Part shown: positions 1 to 28,622 of the stretch, one piece after another
Layout: every line of letters begins with the position of its first letter
Position numbering within the stretch: the first letter of the stretch is position 1
Origin: Loripinus fragilis
Lineage: Eukaryota > Mollusca > Bivalvia > Lucinida > Lucinidae
Assembly (NCBI GenBank): GCA_964019695.1
Contig: OZ026514.1
Location: 97,478,345-97,542,344 of the forward strand
DNA: 64,000 bases
Direction: 5' to 3'
Program-made: the position numbers and the translations under genes
The notes under the pieces: model-generated
Databases searched by the model: none
Seen by the model: only the letters and a program-made list of their open reading frames with translations
What the model was told of the DNA's origin: nothing

Positions 1-109
1 AATAAAAACTAATAAAATTAATGTTTTTAGCGAGAAAATTATTTTAAATCAATGTCTGATGCTTATTCTACATATCCAAATCAAAACCTAGAGCTAAAAT
101 ATCATTGTA

Positions 110-940
110 GATGCTTTTTCCTAACGTATATGTTGGTTCCGCTCAATGGACATTGTATGGCGCTGTAAGTTTTGTGCCAACCACGATAAAAAATCATATG
201 GTCAAAACCGTTATCATGGAAAAGAGCAGGAACCACAGGACTTTCTTCTTCAATGCTATGTTTGAAAAGCAAAGCGGACAATTAAAAAAATCACCCATTT
301 AAAACGCTGTATTGTAGCTTAGTAGCTGTTCCACTTTGGTGACGACTTGTAGTAGAGAATTAAGATGCATCAGCTTTTCTTCAAGTCCTGCTATACAAAC
401 GCGATCAGGATATGCTGCAATATAATGAATGAAACCTTCATCCTCATATGCCATTGCCTGTAGATTCGTAATCCCATCCTTGGTTGGCCGCTCCTCAGTC
501 CTAGCTTTTTCTCTTATGTAATTTACTTGGCGTATGTTCCTTGGTTTACTGGCCTTCTGTTACAGTCTCCTTGTATATCTTTTGTGCTGTCTTGTCTGAA
601 TTTCCCTTAACAGACTCTTCTATCCTTTTGGTTACAGATGGTTTTGGACGAATGGAAATTCTGGTCTGTCTCAGGCAATTACCATGGGGCCTGGGTATGG
701 ATAATGTCTCATCCCCAATGTAATGCATCACAACAGTTCCTCTGTGAGACTCTTCTTGAGAAGTGTAGATTTTCCTCCGAAACCTCTTGTCAGTAATCCT
801 TTCCTTCCCTTCTGTTTTGATAAGAAGATAAAAGTATTTCTTTGTCATGACGCCAATCTTCCCTTTTATCTTGTGTGTACCTTCACAAGAAAATAAATGT
901 CCATCAGTCTCAGACACCCAGTCGTTTATTTCTGCCTAAA
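110..940 (-). pseudogene. Decayed mobile-element-type protein (transposase-like), frameshifted
   Basis: The longest open piece is 546-917 on the minus strand (about 123 codons) and contains the stretches RGTVVMHYIGDET and PRPHGN. A one-base frame change near 550 lets the reading continue through KPRNIRQVNYIREK and then QLLSYNTAF, where a TAA stop is followed by MGDF. Further frame changes continue to about 110. The order of these motifs resembles a family of long ORFs common in invertebrate genomes that carry a 'LLSYDTTF..GDFYV' block, which I associate with transposon-encoded proteins; that link is from memory. At least two frameshifts and one internal stop make it a relic. No catalytic residues can be assigned. 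Confidence 0.4.
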
Positions 941-1079
941 CACATAAACTTAGCCACCTTTTGGCCTGAAAGGAGCTGTCTGGTTACATTTGTGGTAGAG
1001 AAAAAGATGGTCAACATTGCATATAGCTAGTGGAAAGTTCCGGCGAACCCCCTGAACTCCCTCTGGATCCGCCACTGGA

Positions 1080-1530
1080 GTATGACAAGGCAATGCAACC
1101 ACATTCAAAGACTACAGACCAACCAACGACACAGTTTGGAAAACAAAACAATTAAAGAAAGACATGTCCCCTCTGAACTATAGTTGCGCATTGTGTATTT
1201 GAGTAACGGCTCGTTACGGAATGATGAAGATGCCATTATCTCATGACACAAATCATAAAAAACAACATGACCCGGATATGCCACGATCACAGATTGCAGA
1301 TCAACCCACGGCACCGCGAGGAAGAGATAGAGAGCCTAGACATCCACATCACAATTAAAATAAAGCAGTCTGTTCCTACTGATATGTTAAATGACGGCTA
1401 GTTTTCATCGGATGCTCACATCACGGCTCATATATATCAAAAGTATAACCAGGAAATGCCACAATCATTGACCGCAGAGGAACCTACTGCGCCCTGAAAA
1501 AGAGACACAAAACACAGACAGTCAGAGGGG
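1080..1530 (-). repeat. Interspersed family R1, about 2.5 tandem units of ~180 bp
   Basis: Three staggered copies of a block read like TATGACCNGGAAATGCCACAATCA..GCAGACCAACC, at about 1080, 1264 and 1440. The same block occurs inverted at 21535-21780, 31430-31737, 32440-32580 and 45190-45578, and in this orientation at 31764-32068 and 49739-49806. R1 is a window-wide interspersed repeat whose block ends in GTGAGTATGA. No coding capacity was seen. Confidence 0.6.
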
Positions 1531-1546
1531 CTCTCAATTATATTGT

Positions 1547-1842
1547 TACGTAGGCTTGGACCCAGGCTCTGCTGTTAAACCCCAAAAAAAGTATCAGGAA
1601 TGTCAGGCATACTCAAAATCTATTTGAAATTTAAGCCCCCATCCCCCAAAACATTCCCATTCTGTACACTGACCTTAAGAAAGCCCTAAAAGTAAATAAA
1701 TGACCCCTAAAATACTCCTGTTTTATGACCCCCATTAAAAATATCCACAACTTCTTCATATCAAAACATGATTTATTTTTCTGAAAAACCCCAAAATTGA
1801 AATAAAAAAATTGAAACCCCCAAAATGGGCTAAGCCTACGTA
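1547..1842. mobile_element. Small MITE-like element built of degenerate words
   Basis: An 11-bp inverted repeat (TACGTAGGCTT at 1547-1557, AAGCCTACGTA at 1832-1842) bounds about 300 bp of C-rich words such as AACCCCAAAA and CCCCCATCCCCC. If the outer TA is the target duplication this fits a Tc1/mariner-type MITE. It lies just upstream of the pogo-like transposase but shares no end sequence with it that I can see. Confidence 0.4.
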
Positions 1843-2016
1843 TATATGAACATATCAGAGTACCCTGCCATCTAACCCCCTAGCCCCTCTGCACAGACAA
1901 AGGCCAAGTACATCATTCCATTCGCACCACCACCAATAGTGGGCAATCTCCTCATAATCCACCCACCAACCTATTAGCCAACCAAGCAGTAAATCCTTAA
2001 CAATATCAAGTTCACA

Positions 2017-3918
2017 ATGCCACGTGTTGCGAAAGGCGTCCACTCTACGTACCCAGTGGAAAACATGATTGCCGCTGTGGAAGCTGTCAGAGAAGGTGCT
2101 TCTATCAGAGAAGCGTCCTCCAAGTTTGCATACCTCGGTCAACCCTTGGTGACAGAATGACAGGCAGGATAGCTGTTGAGGCAAGACCTGGACACAGTCC
2201 AATCATCCCAATAGAAATTGAAAACAGAATGGTGGAAAAAGCAGTCTCATGTGCTAACCAAGGCTTTGGTGTTTCAAAGAAAACATTAACAGCAAGGGCG
2301 GGAAGTCTCTGCCGTTCACTTGGTTTAAACAACAAGTTTACTAGAGGCATTCCAGGGAAGGCCTGGTGGAAAGGCTTCAGAGCTAGGCACCCTGAAGTCA
2401 CCTTAAGAAAACCGGAAAAGCTTTCAACTGTCAGGTCTAAGGCCATCAACGCTCCTGTTGTGGGCTCATACTTCATCACACTTTATGAATTAATCAAGAC
2501 ACCAAATATTGCCCCATCATGTGTATGGAACATGGACGAGACAAGCTTAAGTTTGGAACATACGCCAACAAATGTTGTCGCCAAGAGAGGTAGTAGAGTC
2601 ATTCCTGGCAGAACAGCAAATTCGAAGGAAACTATAACTGTTCTTCCTTGTGTAAATGCAGCCGGTGGAAAAATGCCACCATTAATAATAGTGACTGTGA
2701 AAGGGAAGACCTCGCGTTCACTGAGAGCATTCAACACGCACAAAGGTCCTGAAGGTGCATTCTGGACCTACCAAGCAAAAGCTTATATGGATGACGACAT
2801 GGGAACAGTTTGGTTTCGAGATGTTTTTCTCCCAAATTGTGGGGACATTAGACCACAATTCCTCCTGATGGATAATCATCATTCGCATGAAACACTAGGC
2901 TTGTTGGAGATTGTGTCAGAAAATGAAATACACGTATTGGCATTTCCACCAAATTCCATGCACTACCTTTGTCCACTTGATAGAGCGGTATTTGGACCAT
3001 TCCAGAGGGAATACAATACCGTATGCACTGAATTCATGGCAGCGAGTGCAGGAGCAATTGTTAACAAGTTAACATTTCCTAAACTTGTGAACCAAGCATA
3101 TATTAAAACATTTTCCAGAACAAACATTGTTTCCGGCTTTGAAGCTACTGGTATTTATCAGTGGAATCCACTGGCTATACCTGCAACAGCATTTTCCCCC
3201 GCTGAACAATTTGACAAGGCTGCATCGGAATCAAAGATCGGCAAGCATCCGCTTCAATGGGTAACAAGAAAAGTAATGGTGGCCTCTGCTCATCCTTCAA
3301 CAGAAGATGACACCGCTTTGATTGCTCCTTCTACCAGTAATGACACAGTGACTCTTAACACATCTATAATTGACCAGGACGGTAATGTGGTTGGAGAAGT
3401 CACCATTGGTGAACTAGCCGAAGAAGCTCCAAGTATAGAACCGTTTATTCCACCCAACGCTAAACAAGCCTCCAGTGAATCGACAGCTGCATCCATTGAG
3501 CCTCTCTCGACTAACATGTCTTCTATCCAGTCAGTAGATCCGACCAGTCACCATATTACCGAGTCGGATCCGATTATGCCCAATATGATGACAGAACATG
3601 ACGCTGCGAACATTCTTCTCACGTTGAATGAAAGTTCTGAACAGATGGAAGTTGAAGAATGGTCCGATGTTTGGAATGTGGAGCTAGAGAGTTTGTTTAA
3701 AATACAGCCTATCGAGACACCAAACTCACAACCACAAGAGAAGAAGACAAAATGAGTTACCACCCATCGCGTGCTAACCAGTCCCGAAATCATAAAGCAA
3801 AAGCAAGATGATGAATTACAAAAAGAAAGAAAGGAAAAGGAGAAAGAAGAAAGAAAACGTAAAAGAGAAGAAAACAAGCGCATAAAGGAAGCAAAAAAGT
3901 CAAATTTGAAACCTAAAT
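2017..3918 (+). pseudogene. Pogo/jerky-type DDE transposase, inactivated
   Basis: Reading starts at ATG 2017 with an HTH region (VREGASIREASSKF). One base is missing near 2128, after which the frame is open from 2130 to 3752. That part has a CENP-B-type second HTH (WWKGFRARHPEVTLRKPEKL) and a DDE_1 core. Counting residues from the ATG at 2157, the candidate catalytic residues are D127 (WNMDETS), D239 (LLMDNHHSH) and D275 (PLDRAVFG); the last two are separated by 35 residues, as expected for pogo-like enzymes. A TGA at 3753-3755 interrupts the same frame, which then continues to about 3918 as a highly charged lysine/glutamate coiled coil typical of the tail of these proteins. The tail ends at the inserted SINE at 3922. 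One frameshift plus one stop suggests fairly recent death. Terminal inverted repeats were not found. Confidence 0.85.
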
Positions 3919-3921
3919 GTC

Positions 3922-4070
3922 GTAGAGCGAAAATATTTTACCTGCCCCAGCCGGGAATCGAACCCAGGTTGCTGGATCTACAGGCAAACACTCTACCACG
4001 TCGCTGTAAAAGCCGGCTTCTACCGCAAGGCAGTAGAAGTGTATTATATTATACCTAGACCCTGTGACAT
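3922..4070 (-). mobile_element. tRNA-derived SINE, copy 1
   Basis: Read on the minus strand it contains a tRNA-like A box (GTGGTAGAGTGTTTGCC) and a perfect B box (GGTTCGATTCC) followed by a T-arm-like CCCGG, so it is a tRNA-headed SINE or tRNA pseudogene. The 5' side does not pair as an acceptor stem, and a hairpin CTTCTAC..GTAGAAG precedes it, so it is not a functional tRNA. It truncates the C-terminal tail of the transposase pseudogene. Confidence 0.7.
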
Positions 4071-4197
4071 TCACCCCCTCCAATTTGAAATTCGTCCCTG
4101 AATTTCTTGGTACAGGAATCATGTGAAATGAGACCAAGGGAGATATTTATGCACAGAACGGTCATAGAATGGGTTATTTGCGGTGGGCGCCATTGTG

Positions 4198-4346
4198 GTA
4201 GAGCGAAAATATTTTACCTGCCCCAGCCGGGAATCGAACCCAGGTTGCTGGATCTACAGGCAAACACTCTACCACGTCGCTGTAAAAGCCGGCTTCTACC
4301 GCAAGGCAGTAGAAGTGTATTATATTATACCTAGACCCTGTGACAT
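4198..4346 (-). mobile_element. tRNA-derived SINE, copy 2 (identical to copy 1)
   Basis: Base-for-base identical by eye to 3922-4070 over all 149 bp, same orientation, 276 bp away, with different flanks. Identity implies very recent insertion or local duplication. No target-site duplication was seen on either copy. Confidence 0.7.
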
Positions 4347-4907
4347 AAACCTATTAAGAAAAAGCAAATAAATGAGGACGCATAGGTATTTGTGAGAAGC
4401 CTTATTTGAGGGAAGCCTTAACATTATAAAGTGACTGGACGACTACACTTGATTACTTACAAGCTTAAGCAACAGTTATGTTTATTCTTTAGGTGGTTTC
4501 TTGCGGCCCGTGGTGACTCTGACCAGATTGGACAAATGCCTAAACTAGTCTGAGTCTTCGCTACACGCTTATGTCCTGTGGTGGCTAAGTCATTTGAAAG
4601 ATTTGCCAATCATTTATGCCCACCCAACATGACCAAAAATCCACCTTTGTATGCAGTTATGTTTGTTTTACGTCTTTTCAACTATGTATGAACATGCTAA
4701 ATGTCCTGAAATACATAATACATGTATAATATTTGTTATAACATTCAAGTAACTGCTTTCCCAATTTGATTACAAAATCCAAACAAGTGATGCCTTTGCA
4801 CCTGAATGTTGCCTGATATCAACCCCTAAAAAGTTCTGCAGGGGTCCACCTAACATTCGTAGAATAACCTGTCAAATATGCCTTTCCCTGAGGATATAAT
4901 TTGTTCA
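4347..4907. other. No gene seen
   Basis: AT-rich sequence without a supported ORF, repeat boundary or RNA gene. Confidence 0.5.
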
Positions 4908-5086
4908 CATGCTCAACTCAACTGAGCATGAAATTTATTATATCATGCTCATAAATATTAAACTGCCAACAATTGTTTACATTTTAACATTTATTAGCAT
5001 GATTAAGTTTGGAAACAGAACAAGTCTTTATTAGCATTTTAGTTTTATGAGCATGTGAAATGTCATGCTCAGTTGAGTTGAGCATG
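4908..5086. mobile_element. MITE, family with CATGCTCAACTCAACTGAGC ends
   Basis: Inverted ends CATGCTCAACTCAACTGAGC at 4908 and its complement ending at 5086, with AT-rich sequence and the word TGCCAACAATTG in the middle. Related diverged copies are at about 12440-12655 and 52097-52315. Confidence 0.65.
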
Positions 5087-5099
5087 AAAAATGTTTATA

Positions 5100-5580
5100 A
5101 CTTAACAGCGTGGTATGAATTTGGTACGTATCACATATGCGAACTGCGAATGCTCAGGCGAGCCTGTGCATCTGTGTAGTCCAATCAGAGCCTTCACTGT
5201 TCGGACATGTAATGTAGCCTTTGGAGGAGGGTGAATCTTCAGATTTAGATCTAGATAGCCGCTTCCGCGAGCTGCATATGCATGTGCAATAGAAAAATTA
5301 CAAAATATTAATTGCTGTAATCGCACGGCTAGTGCGGCGTCCATGATGGATGGTGGCAGATGTCAGTCCATTTTTAGTCTGTGGCTTCCTATATCTTATA
5401 GTGTAGACGGACAGGGAAATGCTTCAAGATTATGCGGATGTGCATACTCGCCTGAGCCTTTGCTGGTCACTTTATATCAGGACCGTTGGCTTGCTGTCAG
5501 ACTGTTGAAACACAATGTTACAGACAAGAGAACCTCCCAGATATTTCAAAGTACTTGGACCCTGAATTGTTTTGATTGAA
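5100..5580. repeat. Region with inverted CTCAGGCGAG..GTGCAT words
   Basis: CTCAGGCGAGCCTGTGCAT near 5153 is answered by ATGTGCATACTCGCCTGAG near 5438. The words resemble the inside of the TIR elements at 35196-35430 and 41352-41589. Short ORFs here look incidental. Confidence 0.35.
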
Positions 5581-5689
5581 AATATTCGGTGATCTATTAG
5601 AATGGAGCTTCAACTTTAAATTTATAATACTATATACTGACATATATGATTCGTGATTCTGACAAGTATAAATGAGGCGCTAGCCTATT

Positions 5690-6040
5690 CCGGGTCTTCC
5701 CGGACATTAGTGTGCATTCCAATTTGTATATTTTGGTGGTCTAAGGTAGGTCTCATTCAATCAAAAGAAGACAAGCGAACTTTTACGTCTGTCCGAGTGT
5801 ACCATAACCAATGTCCGAGTGTACCCTCATCTGTCCGATCGTACCCGACACCTGTATTTCGTTTATTATTCATCAAATATTGGGATCATTTATAATATTT
5901 TCAACGCTTGATATACTTCGGGCTACCATTTAAGCATAACCCTACAAAAAATATAACGCAACCGGCATCTATCAAACAGGTCCGGATTTCTATTGGAGAG
6001 AAAAGACGAAGCTGTCCGAACGTACCGGGTCTGACCCTAG
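5690..6040. repeat. Short word array GTCCGAGTGTACC
   Basis: Three close variants of GTCCGAGTGTACC lie between about 5790 and 5850, and a fourth (GTCCGAACGTACC) sits near 6013. GGGTC..CCCGG occurs at both sides (about 5690 and 6030). It resembles the word arrays that form the ends of the element at 17971-19620. Confidence 0.4.
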
Positions 6041-6152
6041 TCAAAAGAATCTGAATGTTCCGTGTTTTGTACACAATACAACGGACATTTCCGTAATTTT
6101 CGGCACTTTCCGTGATACACGGAAAAATCTGTGTTTGTCAACCTCCCTCAAT

Positions 6153-6342
6153 TGTTTGTTTGATTATATCTTTCCCATAAACAGTCTTTCAGTTATATAG
6201 GGACGTTCTTCCTGGGTTGAACCAGTACTAAGCTAGGATAAATGTTTCTTGCTCAAGGACCACAACGCAGTGACGCCGGTGAGGCTCGAACCCGCGGCCC
6301 TTGGTCTTGAGTCAAGCACTCTACCACTGAGCTGCCTCAACC
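6153..6342 (-). mobile_element. tRNA-derived SINE, family S2
   Basis: On the minus strand: A box (TCAGTGGTAGAGTGCTTGAC), B box (GGGTTCGAGCC), then the conserved body TAGTACTGGTTCAACCCAGG and a tail ending in a GATTTGATT/CAAACAA-like run. The same family occurs at 20525-20640, 23690-23876, 27536-27600, 27621-27808, 27826-27905, 40783-40875 and 46884-46966. Confidence 0.75.
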
Positions 6343-6531
6343 TCCGTCAAAAAACAAAACAAATACAAGACAAGCAATGCATATTGCGAGCGAAGAATAT
6401 TCGTTTTTCTTTTGTGGTTGTGATTTTTCCTTTTTATGTTCATTTAGAAATTTCCATGTAGTGATGTTCACATTTTATTGCATGGATTTGTGAAATCATG
6501 AGAGTGCATTTTCATTTTTTACTTGACCTAC

Positions 6532-6712
6532 CAGAGAGGTTTGATTTCTGAAGTACTGAGCCTGATGTGACATCATATATTTTGACAGCAGGTTCATCAG
6601 TTGTTACTATGATTGAATTCAGAGATGAGTGGTAGGCCACACTATTAGATGGCTCCCCAACAGTCACACATCCATCTTCTCCAACGAACCACTGTTTCCC
6701 TGGGGTCGCCAT
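6532..6712 (-). CDS. BIRC6: BIRC6/BRUCE-like gene, first coding exon (partial gene)
   Basis: On the minus strand an ATG at 6712-6710 opens 60 codons that end at a consensus donor (G|GTAGGT, donor at 6531-6530). The peptide contains DGCV, SVAYHSSLNSIIV, VKIYDVTSGSVLQKSNLS. This matches, from memory, the N-terminal region of BIRC6 (YHPALNAIL..IKVIDGTSGATLQ), the start of a WD-like/beta-propeller fold in the giant IAP-family E2/E3 ubiquitin enzyme that restrains apoptosis and autophagy. The remaining exons would lie left of the window edge or in unrecognised sequence at 1-6500, where no further matching exon was found. It is divergent to TBCB with 255 bp between start codons. Alternative: another WD-repeat protein. 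Confidence 0.65.
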
Positions 6713-6967
6713 CTTGGTCACTGCTCAAATCTCGCGATGACCTCATATAAAAATATGAATTAAGCGATTGCGTTATCAAAAAATCAAAACATTGAAAATA
6801 AAATTTTCTAAGAAATCAAAAACTTCGTTTAATTTTCTTAAATCAGGAAGAAACCCTCAAAATTGGGATATTTCCATTAATTAATACAAAGTCACGTGAC
6901 GACAACGTGATTTCAACACACGAGCTATTTCCTGTTTGGAGCTGTCAAAACACAGACAAAGTTGAAA
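6713..6967. promoter_or_regulatory. Head-to-head promoter region between BIRC6-like gene and TBCB
   Basis: Only 255 bp separate the two divergent start codons. The interval contains the palindrome GTCACGTGAC (about 6891-6900), an E-box of the USF/MITF/TFE type, and a second ACGTG in GACAACGTGATT. No TATA box is placed plausibly for either gene. The bidirectional function is inferred from arrangement only. Confidence 0.5.
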
Positions 6968-25035
<18,068 letters not shown>

Positions 25036-25099
25036 ACATATTACAATATAGTCTAACAAATTTAGGATTTATTCAATTATGTTAACACGCTCGCCATAG

Positions 25100-25577
25100 T
25101 AAATGCACTGGGTACATAATGTTATTTCAAAAATTTGAAAACAGTGTAGACCCAGATCAGCTGGCTTCTTATGAAGCTAGCTGATCAGGGTCAACACTGT
25201 TTTTTTTATTCAAGTGCACTGGGTAATGGAGGATTTATAAAACCAGGACAGTTAGAAGTTTTCGTTCCCGAGGATTTAGATGACTTAATGGATGATGATG
25301 ATGAGATCTGAAAATATAGTCTAACAAATTTAGGATTTAATCAGTTAAGTTACCATTTTCCCCATAGTAAGTGCACTTGGTACATAACTTTATTTCAAAA
25401 ATTTGAAAACAGTGTAGACCCAGATCAGCTGGCTTCTGAAGAAGCCAGTTGATCAGGGTCAAAACTGTTCTTCTTCCAAGTTCATTGGGTACATAATTTT
25501 ATTTAAAAATTTTACAAATCAGTGTAGACCCAGATCAGCCGACTTCTGATGATGCCAGCTAGGGTCAACACTGTTCT
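25100..25577 (+). repeat. TBCB 3' flank: three tandem copies of a hairpin-bearing segment
   Basis: The block GGTACATAA..TTTATTTCAAAAATTTG..AACAGTGTAGACCCAGATCA with an inverted answer TGATCAGGGTCAACACTGTT occurs near 25107, 25374 and 25486. The first two copies also include the exon 7 end. The hairpin family recurs near 30000-30215, 48700-48810 and 54838-54935. Confidence 0.7.
25215..25311 (+). CDS. Duplicated TBCB terminal exon, possible alternative last exon
   Basis: A copy of the last coding part of TBCB lies about 280 bp downstream of the original. It is preceded by a pyrimidine run and AG (TTTTTTTATTCAAG, ending 25214). Splicing exon 6 to 25215 would be in phase and would read [16 protein letters not shown] then [16 protein letters not shown] to a TGA at 25309-25311. 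The isoform would lack the [11 protein letters not shown] strand of CAP-Gly but keep the acidic tail. Relative to exon 7 one codon is lost and two changed with the frame preserved. It could equally be a non-functional duplicate in the 3' UTR. Confidence 0.4.
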
Positions 25578-26036
25578 TTTATCCTTATAATGAATCATAA
25601 AATTGCACCAGTGGACTAGCTGTAAATCAGAATTCAATATAGCAACTTAACTAACAACTTAAAAAGAAATCATTGTGCGTTTATAAGACCATGCCTTTCT
25701 GAAGATGACCTTTATAAAATCTTGTTGCATCTGTTGTACAAATCAATAGACCAAAATTATTGTCCATCCACATTGCTCAGTTTGTAGCGAGTTTGATTAA
25801 TAAATTACTGATATATTACGGAAATCAGGGGTAGAAAGTTTGAAGTCCTTCCCACTGCATAATTTGGGAGAAATACCTCTGATTGAAGTAAAACAATTTG
25901 TTGTTTACTGGCAAAAGTATTAATACACTAAAAGCTGGGTACATGCTGGAAAAGTGTGGTACATGTCATGTAACAACTGATCATTGTTATGTATATAGAT
26001 CTAGATAAGGATACTTTTGGAGAGTAAATGTGTTAT
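25578..26036. other. No gene seen
   Basis: AT-rich 3' flank of TBCB; AATAAA-like words near 25800 could serve polyadenylation but none can be chosen. Confidence 0.4.
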
Positions 26037-26138
26037 TTTTTCTTGTGCATTAAGTTACAAATGTGTTGGGTGTTCAAAAGAACAGTCTCTTTGAGACTGT
26101 TCTTTTGAGTACCCACAGCATATGAGAAACAAGAAAAT
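26037..26138. mobile_element. Hairpin MITE, TCAAAAGAACAGTCTC family, copy 3
   Basis: GTTCAAAAGAACAGTCTC / GAGACTGTTCTTTTGAGTAC perfect stem with a short loop. Confidence 0.65.
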
Positions 26139-26249
26139 TAATTTTCAAATATATACTCCTATCGGGAGGCCTGTAAAGTAAGTAAATGTTGCATTATCTT
26201 GACATGTGCATATACAGTATTATTTTACAACATATAATGCGTCTATAAC

Positions 26250-26456
26250 ACACCTTATACTTTTCGAGAGAATTTATTTTCCCGAAAATCCTTAAAAGAT
26301 ATATTTACTGTGTTCAAAATTAGCGATTAGGGCAAGATTTATTTACATCAGTAAACGAGCTATTTTGCCATTTTGAGAGGGTTTTAATTTTCATGAAACT
26401 ATCGATGAAGTTTTGCAACAATAAACCCATCTTGAAAATTTCCGAATTTACAGTAC
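26250..26456. mobile_element. Diverged MITE ending GAAAATTTCCGAATTTACAG
   Basis: Right end matches the right end of the better preserved element at 49331-49505. The left end is less clear (CGAGAGAATTTATTTTCCCG). Confidence 0.4.
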
Positions 26457-26544
26457 TAATATGTAATTGAATATCAGGAAATTGAATGGGATGATTTGCA
26501 TTGTCCATAGTACACATGCTGAATATTTTCTTGACCTTCATTTT

Positions 26545-26637
26545 TTACATTTGCTTTTGGTGCTCAAAAGAATTGACTCAATGAGATGGTTCTTTTGACT
26601 ACCTAAAGCAAATGTTTTGGTTGAGAAATAAGAAAAA
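26545..26637. mobile_element. Hairpin MITE, copy 4
   Basis: TGCTCAAAAGAATTGACTCA / TGAGATGGTTCTTTTGACTA imperfect stem, with the TTGAGAAATAAG end. Confidence 0.55.
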
Positions 26638-26879
26638 AAGATTTCAATTATGCAGTCTTATCTAAGGGCATAGAAGTTGATATAACATTCACATTGTTCA
26701 CAAAGATCTTGATGTGCTTATATTTACATTTTCAAAGCAATCCTTTAATGAATCCAGATTTTTGCAACCGTTCATAGCCTCATGAATTACACAGATTTGA
26801 TTGACAGCTGCCAAGCTCACTTGCCCTTGCAATATACTTCGAACATCAAACGCATTCGCCAGAAGTCATACTGGGTGTT

Positions 26880-27212
26880 GTGATTGACAGCGAGCCATAC
26901 CTGAGTCACATGTGCAAAACAAGCCTCTTGTTTGCTCTATTGGTTGTCCGTGTTCAAGCTGGCTGTTCCACTTTTCCATTTTACACTCGGACTAAACTGT
27001 TAATATGATTATATTTTAAATACAAAAATGTTTAAATTCCTAAATTAAAAATGTTTTTCATATTTTAGATATTTATAATAAAATGTAAATATAAGCAATA
27101 AATTCATTTTTTGGAACGTTCATGGAATCATTAATACTTCGGGTCTCTTGCAAAGTTACTTTGCAAGAGACCTGAAGTATTCATGTTCCATGAACATTCC
27201 AAAAATTGAATT
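26880..27212. repeat. Interspersed repeat R5, copy 2
   Basis: Same order of blocks as 15380-15680. Ends in the inverted pair TTCATGGAATCATTAATACT / AAGTATTCATGTTCCATGAA with GGGTCTCTTGCAAAG / CTTTGCAAGAGACC inside. Confidence 0.6.
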
Positions 27213-27535
27213 CATTTCATAAATAAGTGCTTGTGTTCTTATTAGGTAAAGTGCAGTAGTTTGATGGATCTGATATATACCAATTAGTGCTTAATTTACT
27301 GTGCATAATATATATTGCTATGAGTTATATGTCATTGCCTACAAATATTTTTATGAAATTATGGTTCCTGTTGTGCAATTTATGCAGACACATAATTTGT
27401 GATTGTGTCGATGTATACAGTAAATGTTCAAAAGTTTTGAAAACTAGTTACCTTATAGTTTTTAAAATGGCATGAACAAACAGTAGGAACCCAGATCAGT
27501 CTTAATCTGAGGGAGGAGCGCTGTGGTTTTTTGCA

Positions 27536-27905
27536 TTGAGTGCTTCAGCAAGACACTTTTTCCTGTGCTAAGTACCGGTTTCACCCTGGGTTAAAATGCC
27601 AGGATTATGTCCTAGTCAGAGCGCAGTGGCTCAGTGGTAGAGTGCTTGACTCGAGACTGAGAGGCTGCGGGTTCGAGCCTCACCGGCGTCGATGCATTGT
27701 GGTCCTTGAACAAGACACATTTATCCTAGCTTAGTACTGGTTCAACCCAGGAAGACCCGTCCCTGTTTAACTGAAAGATTGTTGATGGGAAGTAAAGAAT
27801 CAAATCAAACAAAAACAAAGAAAATTATGTCCCAGTTAACAATTTTCAGTCATGTCAGGATGATTTCCTGTCTTCCTGGGTTGAACCAGTACTAAGAGGC
27901 AGATG
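27536..27905. mobile_element. Cluster of three SINE S2 copies
   Basis: 27536-27600 (+) is a body fragment (CAAGACACTTTTTCC). 27621-27808 (+) is essentially full length with A box GTGGCTCAGTGGTAGAGTGC, B box GGGTTCGAGCC, body TAGTACTGGTTCAACCCAGG and tail ending AATCAAATCAAACAAAAAC. 27826-27905 (-) is another body/tail fragment. The middle copy best defines the family. Confidence 0.75.
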
Positions 27906-28281
27906 AAGTGTTTTGCTGATGGTTACAACACAATGACTCCAGTGAGTCAGTGGCAACTCTTCCATCCCCAGTCTAACACTTATGTTCATGTGTATCAGAA
28001 ACTTTTCTTGCTCCCAGATCAATTGACTGCATTCAAGTACAGCTTTCATTTATTAGTTAAGGGCTATTTTTTAGGCCAAATAAAAAATACCCATGTTTAG
28101 GGTAACGGGACCCTACCTAAATTTACTAGTGAAACCTAGAATTTTTTTCAGGTTTTTCAGAAAAAAATAATTAAAAAAACATGTATGCCTACCCTACCTA
28201 AAATATTCAGACCTGTTACTCAAAATGCACTTATTACTATTTATTTCGGCCTTATTGTGAGGCAGTTTCAATGTAATATAA

Positions 28282-28430
28282 GCACATGAGATTTGGTACA
28301 TTTGGCATATGCCGAAAAGCATCCTTTAAACACCCATGCTGTCATATCCAGTAGGCTAATGGCCTAAACTTTGGAATGAGTCTTGATTTACACCCATACT
28401 TTGTGTCTGCAAGTAGTGAAGACTGGATCT
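28282..28430 (+). repeat. Interspersed repeat, CATGAGATTTGGTAC family
   Basis: CACATGAGATTTGGTACATTTG start and CACCCATACTTTGTGTCTGC end, as in 10033 and 20757. Confidence 0.5.
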
Positions 28431-28438
28431 GTTAGATA

Positions 28439-28622
28439 CAGTAAAACCTGTCTTAAGTGGCCTTTTAAAAATAGACCAAACAAAGATATCAATGACAGAT
28501 GGTAGCTTAATGCAGGTCAAAAGTATTGCAGAATGCTCCAAGAGAGCTTCTGCAATACTTTCGACCTTCATTAAGCAATAATCGGTCTTGAAAACCAATG
28601 TTAGGTATTCTTTTTGAGTGGC
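28439..28622. mobile_element. MITE R4, copy 3 (right end truncated)
   Basis: CAGTAAAACCTGTCTTAAGT start and the inner AAAAGTATTGCAGAATGCTC / CTGCAATACTTTCGACC pair; the right TIR is lost after GAGTGGCC. Confidence 0.65.

Noticed and set aside
3922..4346. Two genuine tRNA genes
   Set aside because: A and B boxes are present but the 5' acceptor side does not pair with the 3' side and the anticodon stem is imperfect, so SINE copies are a better fit.
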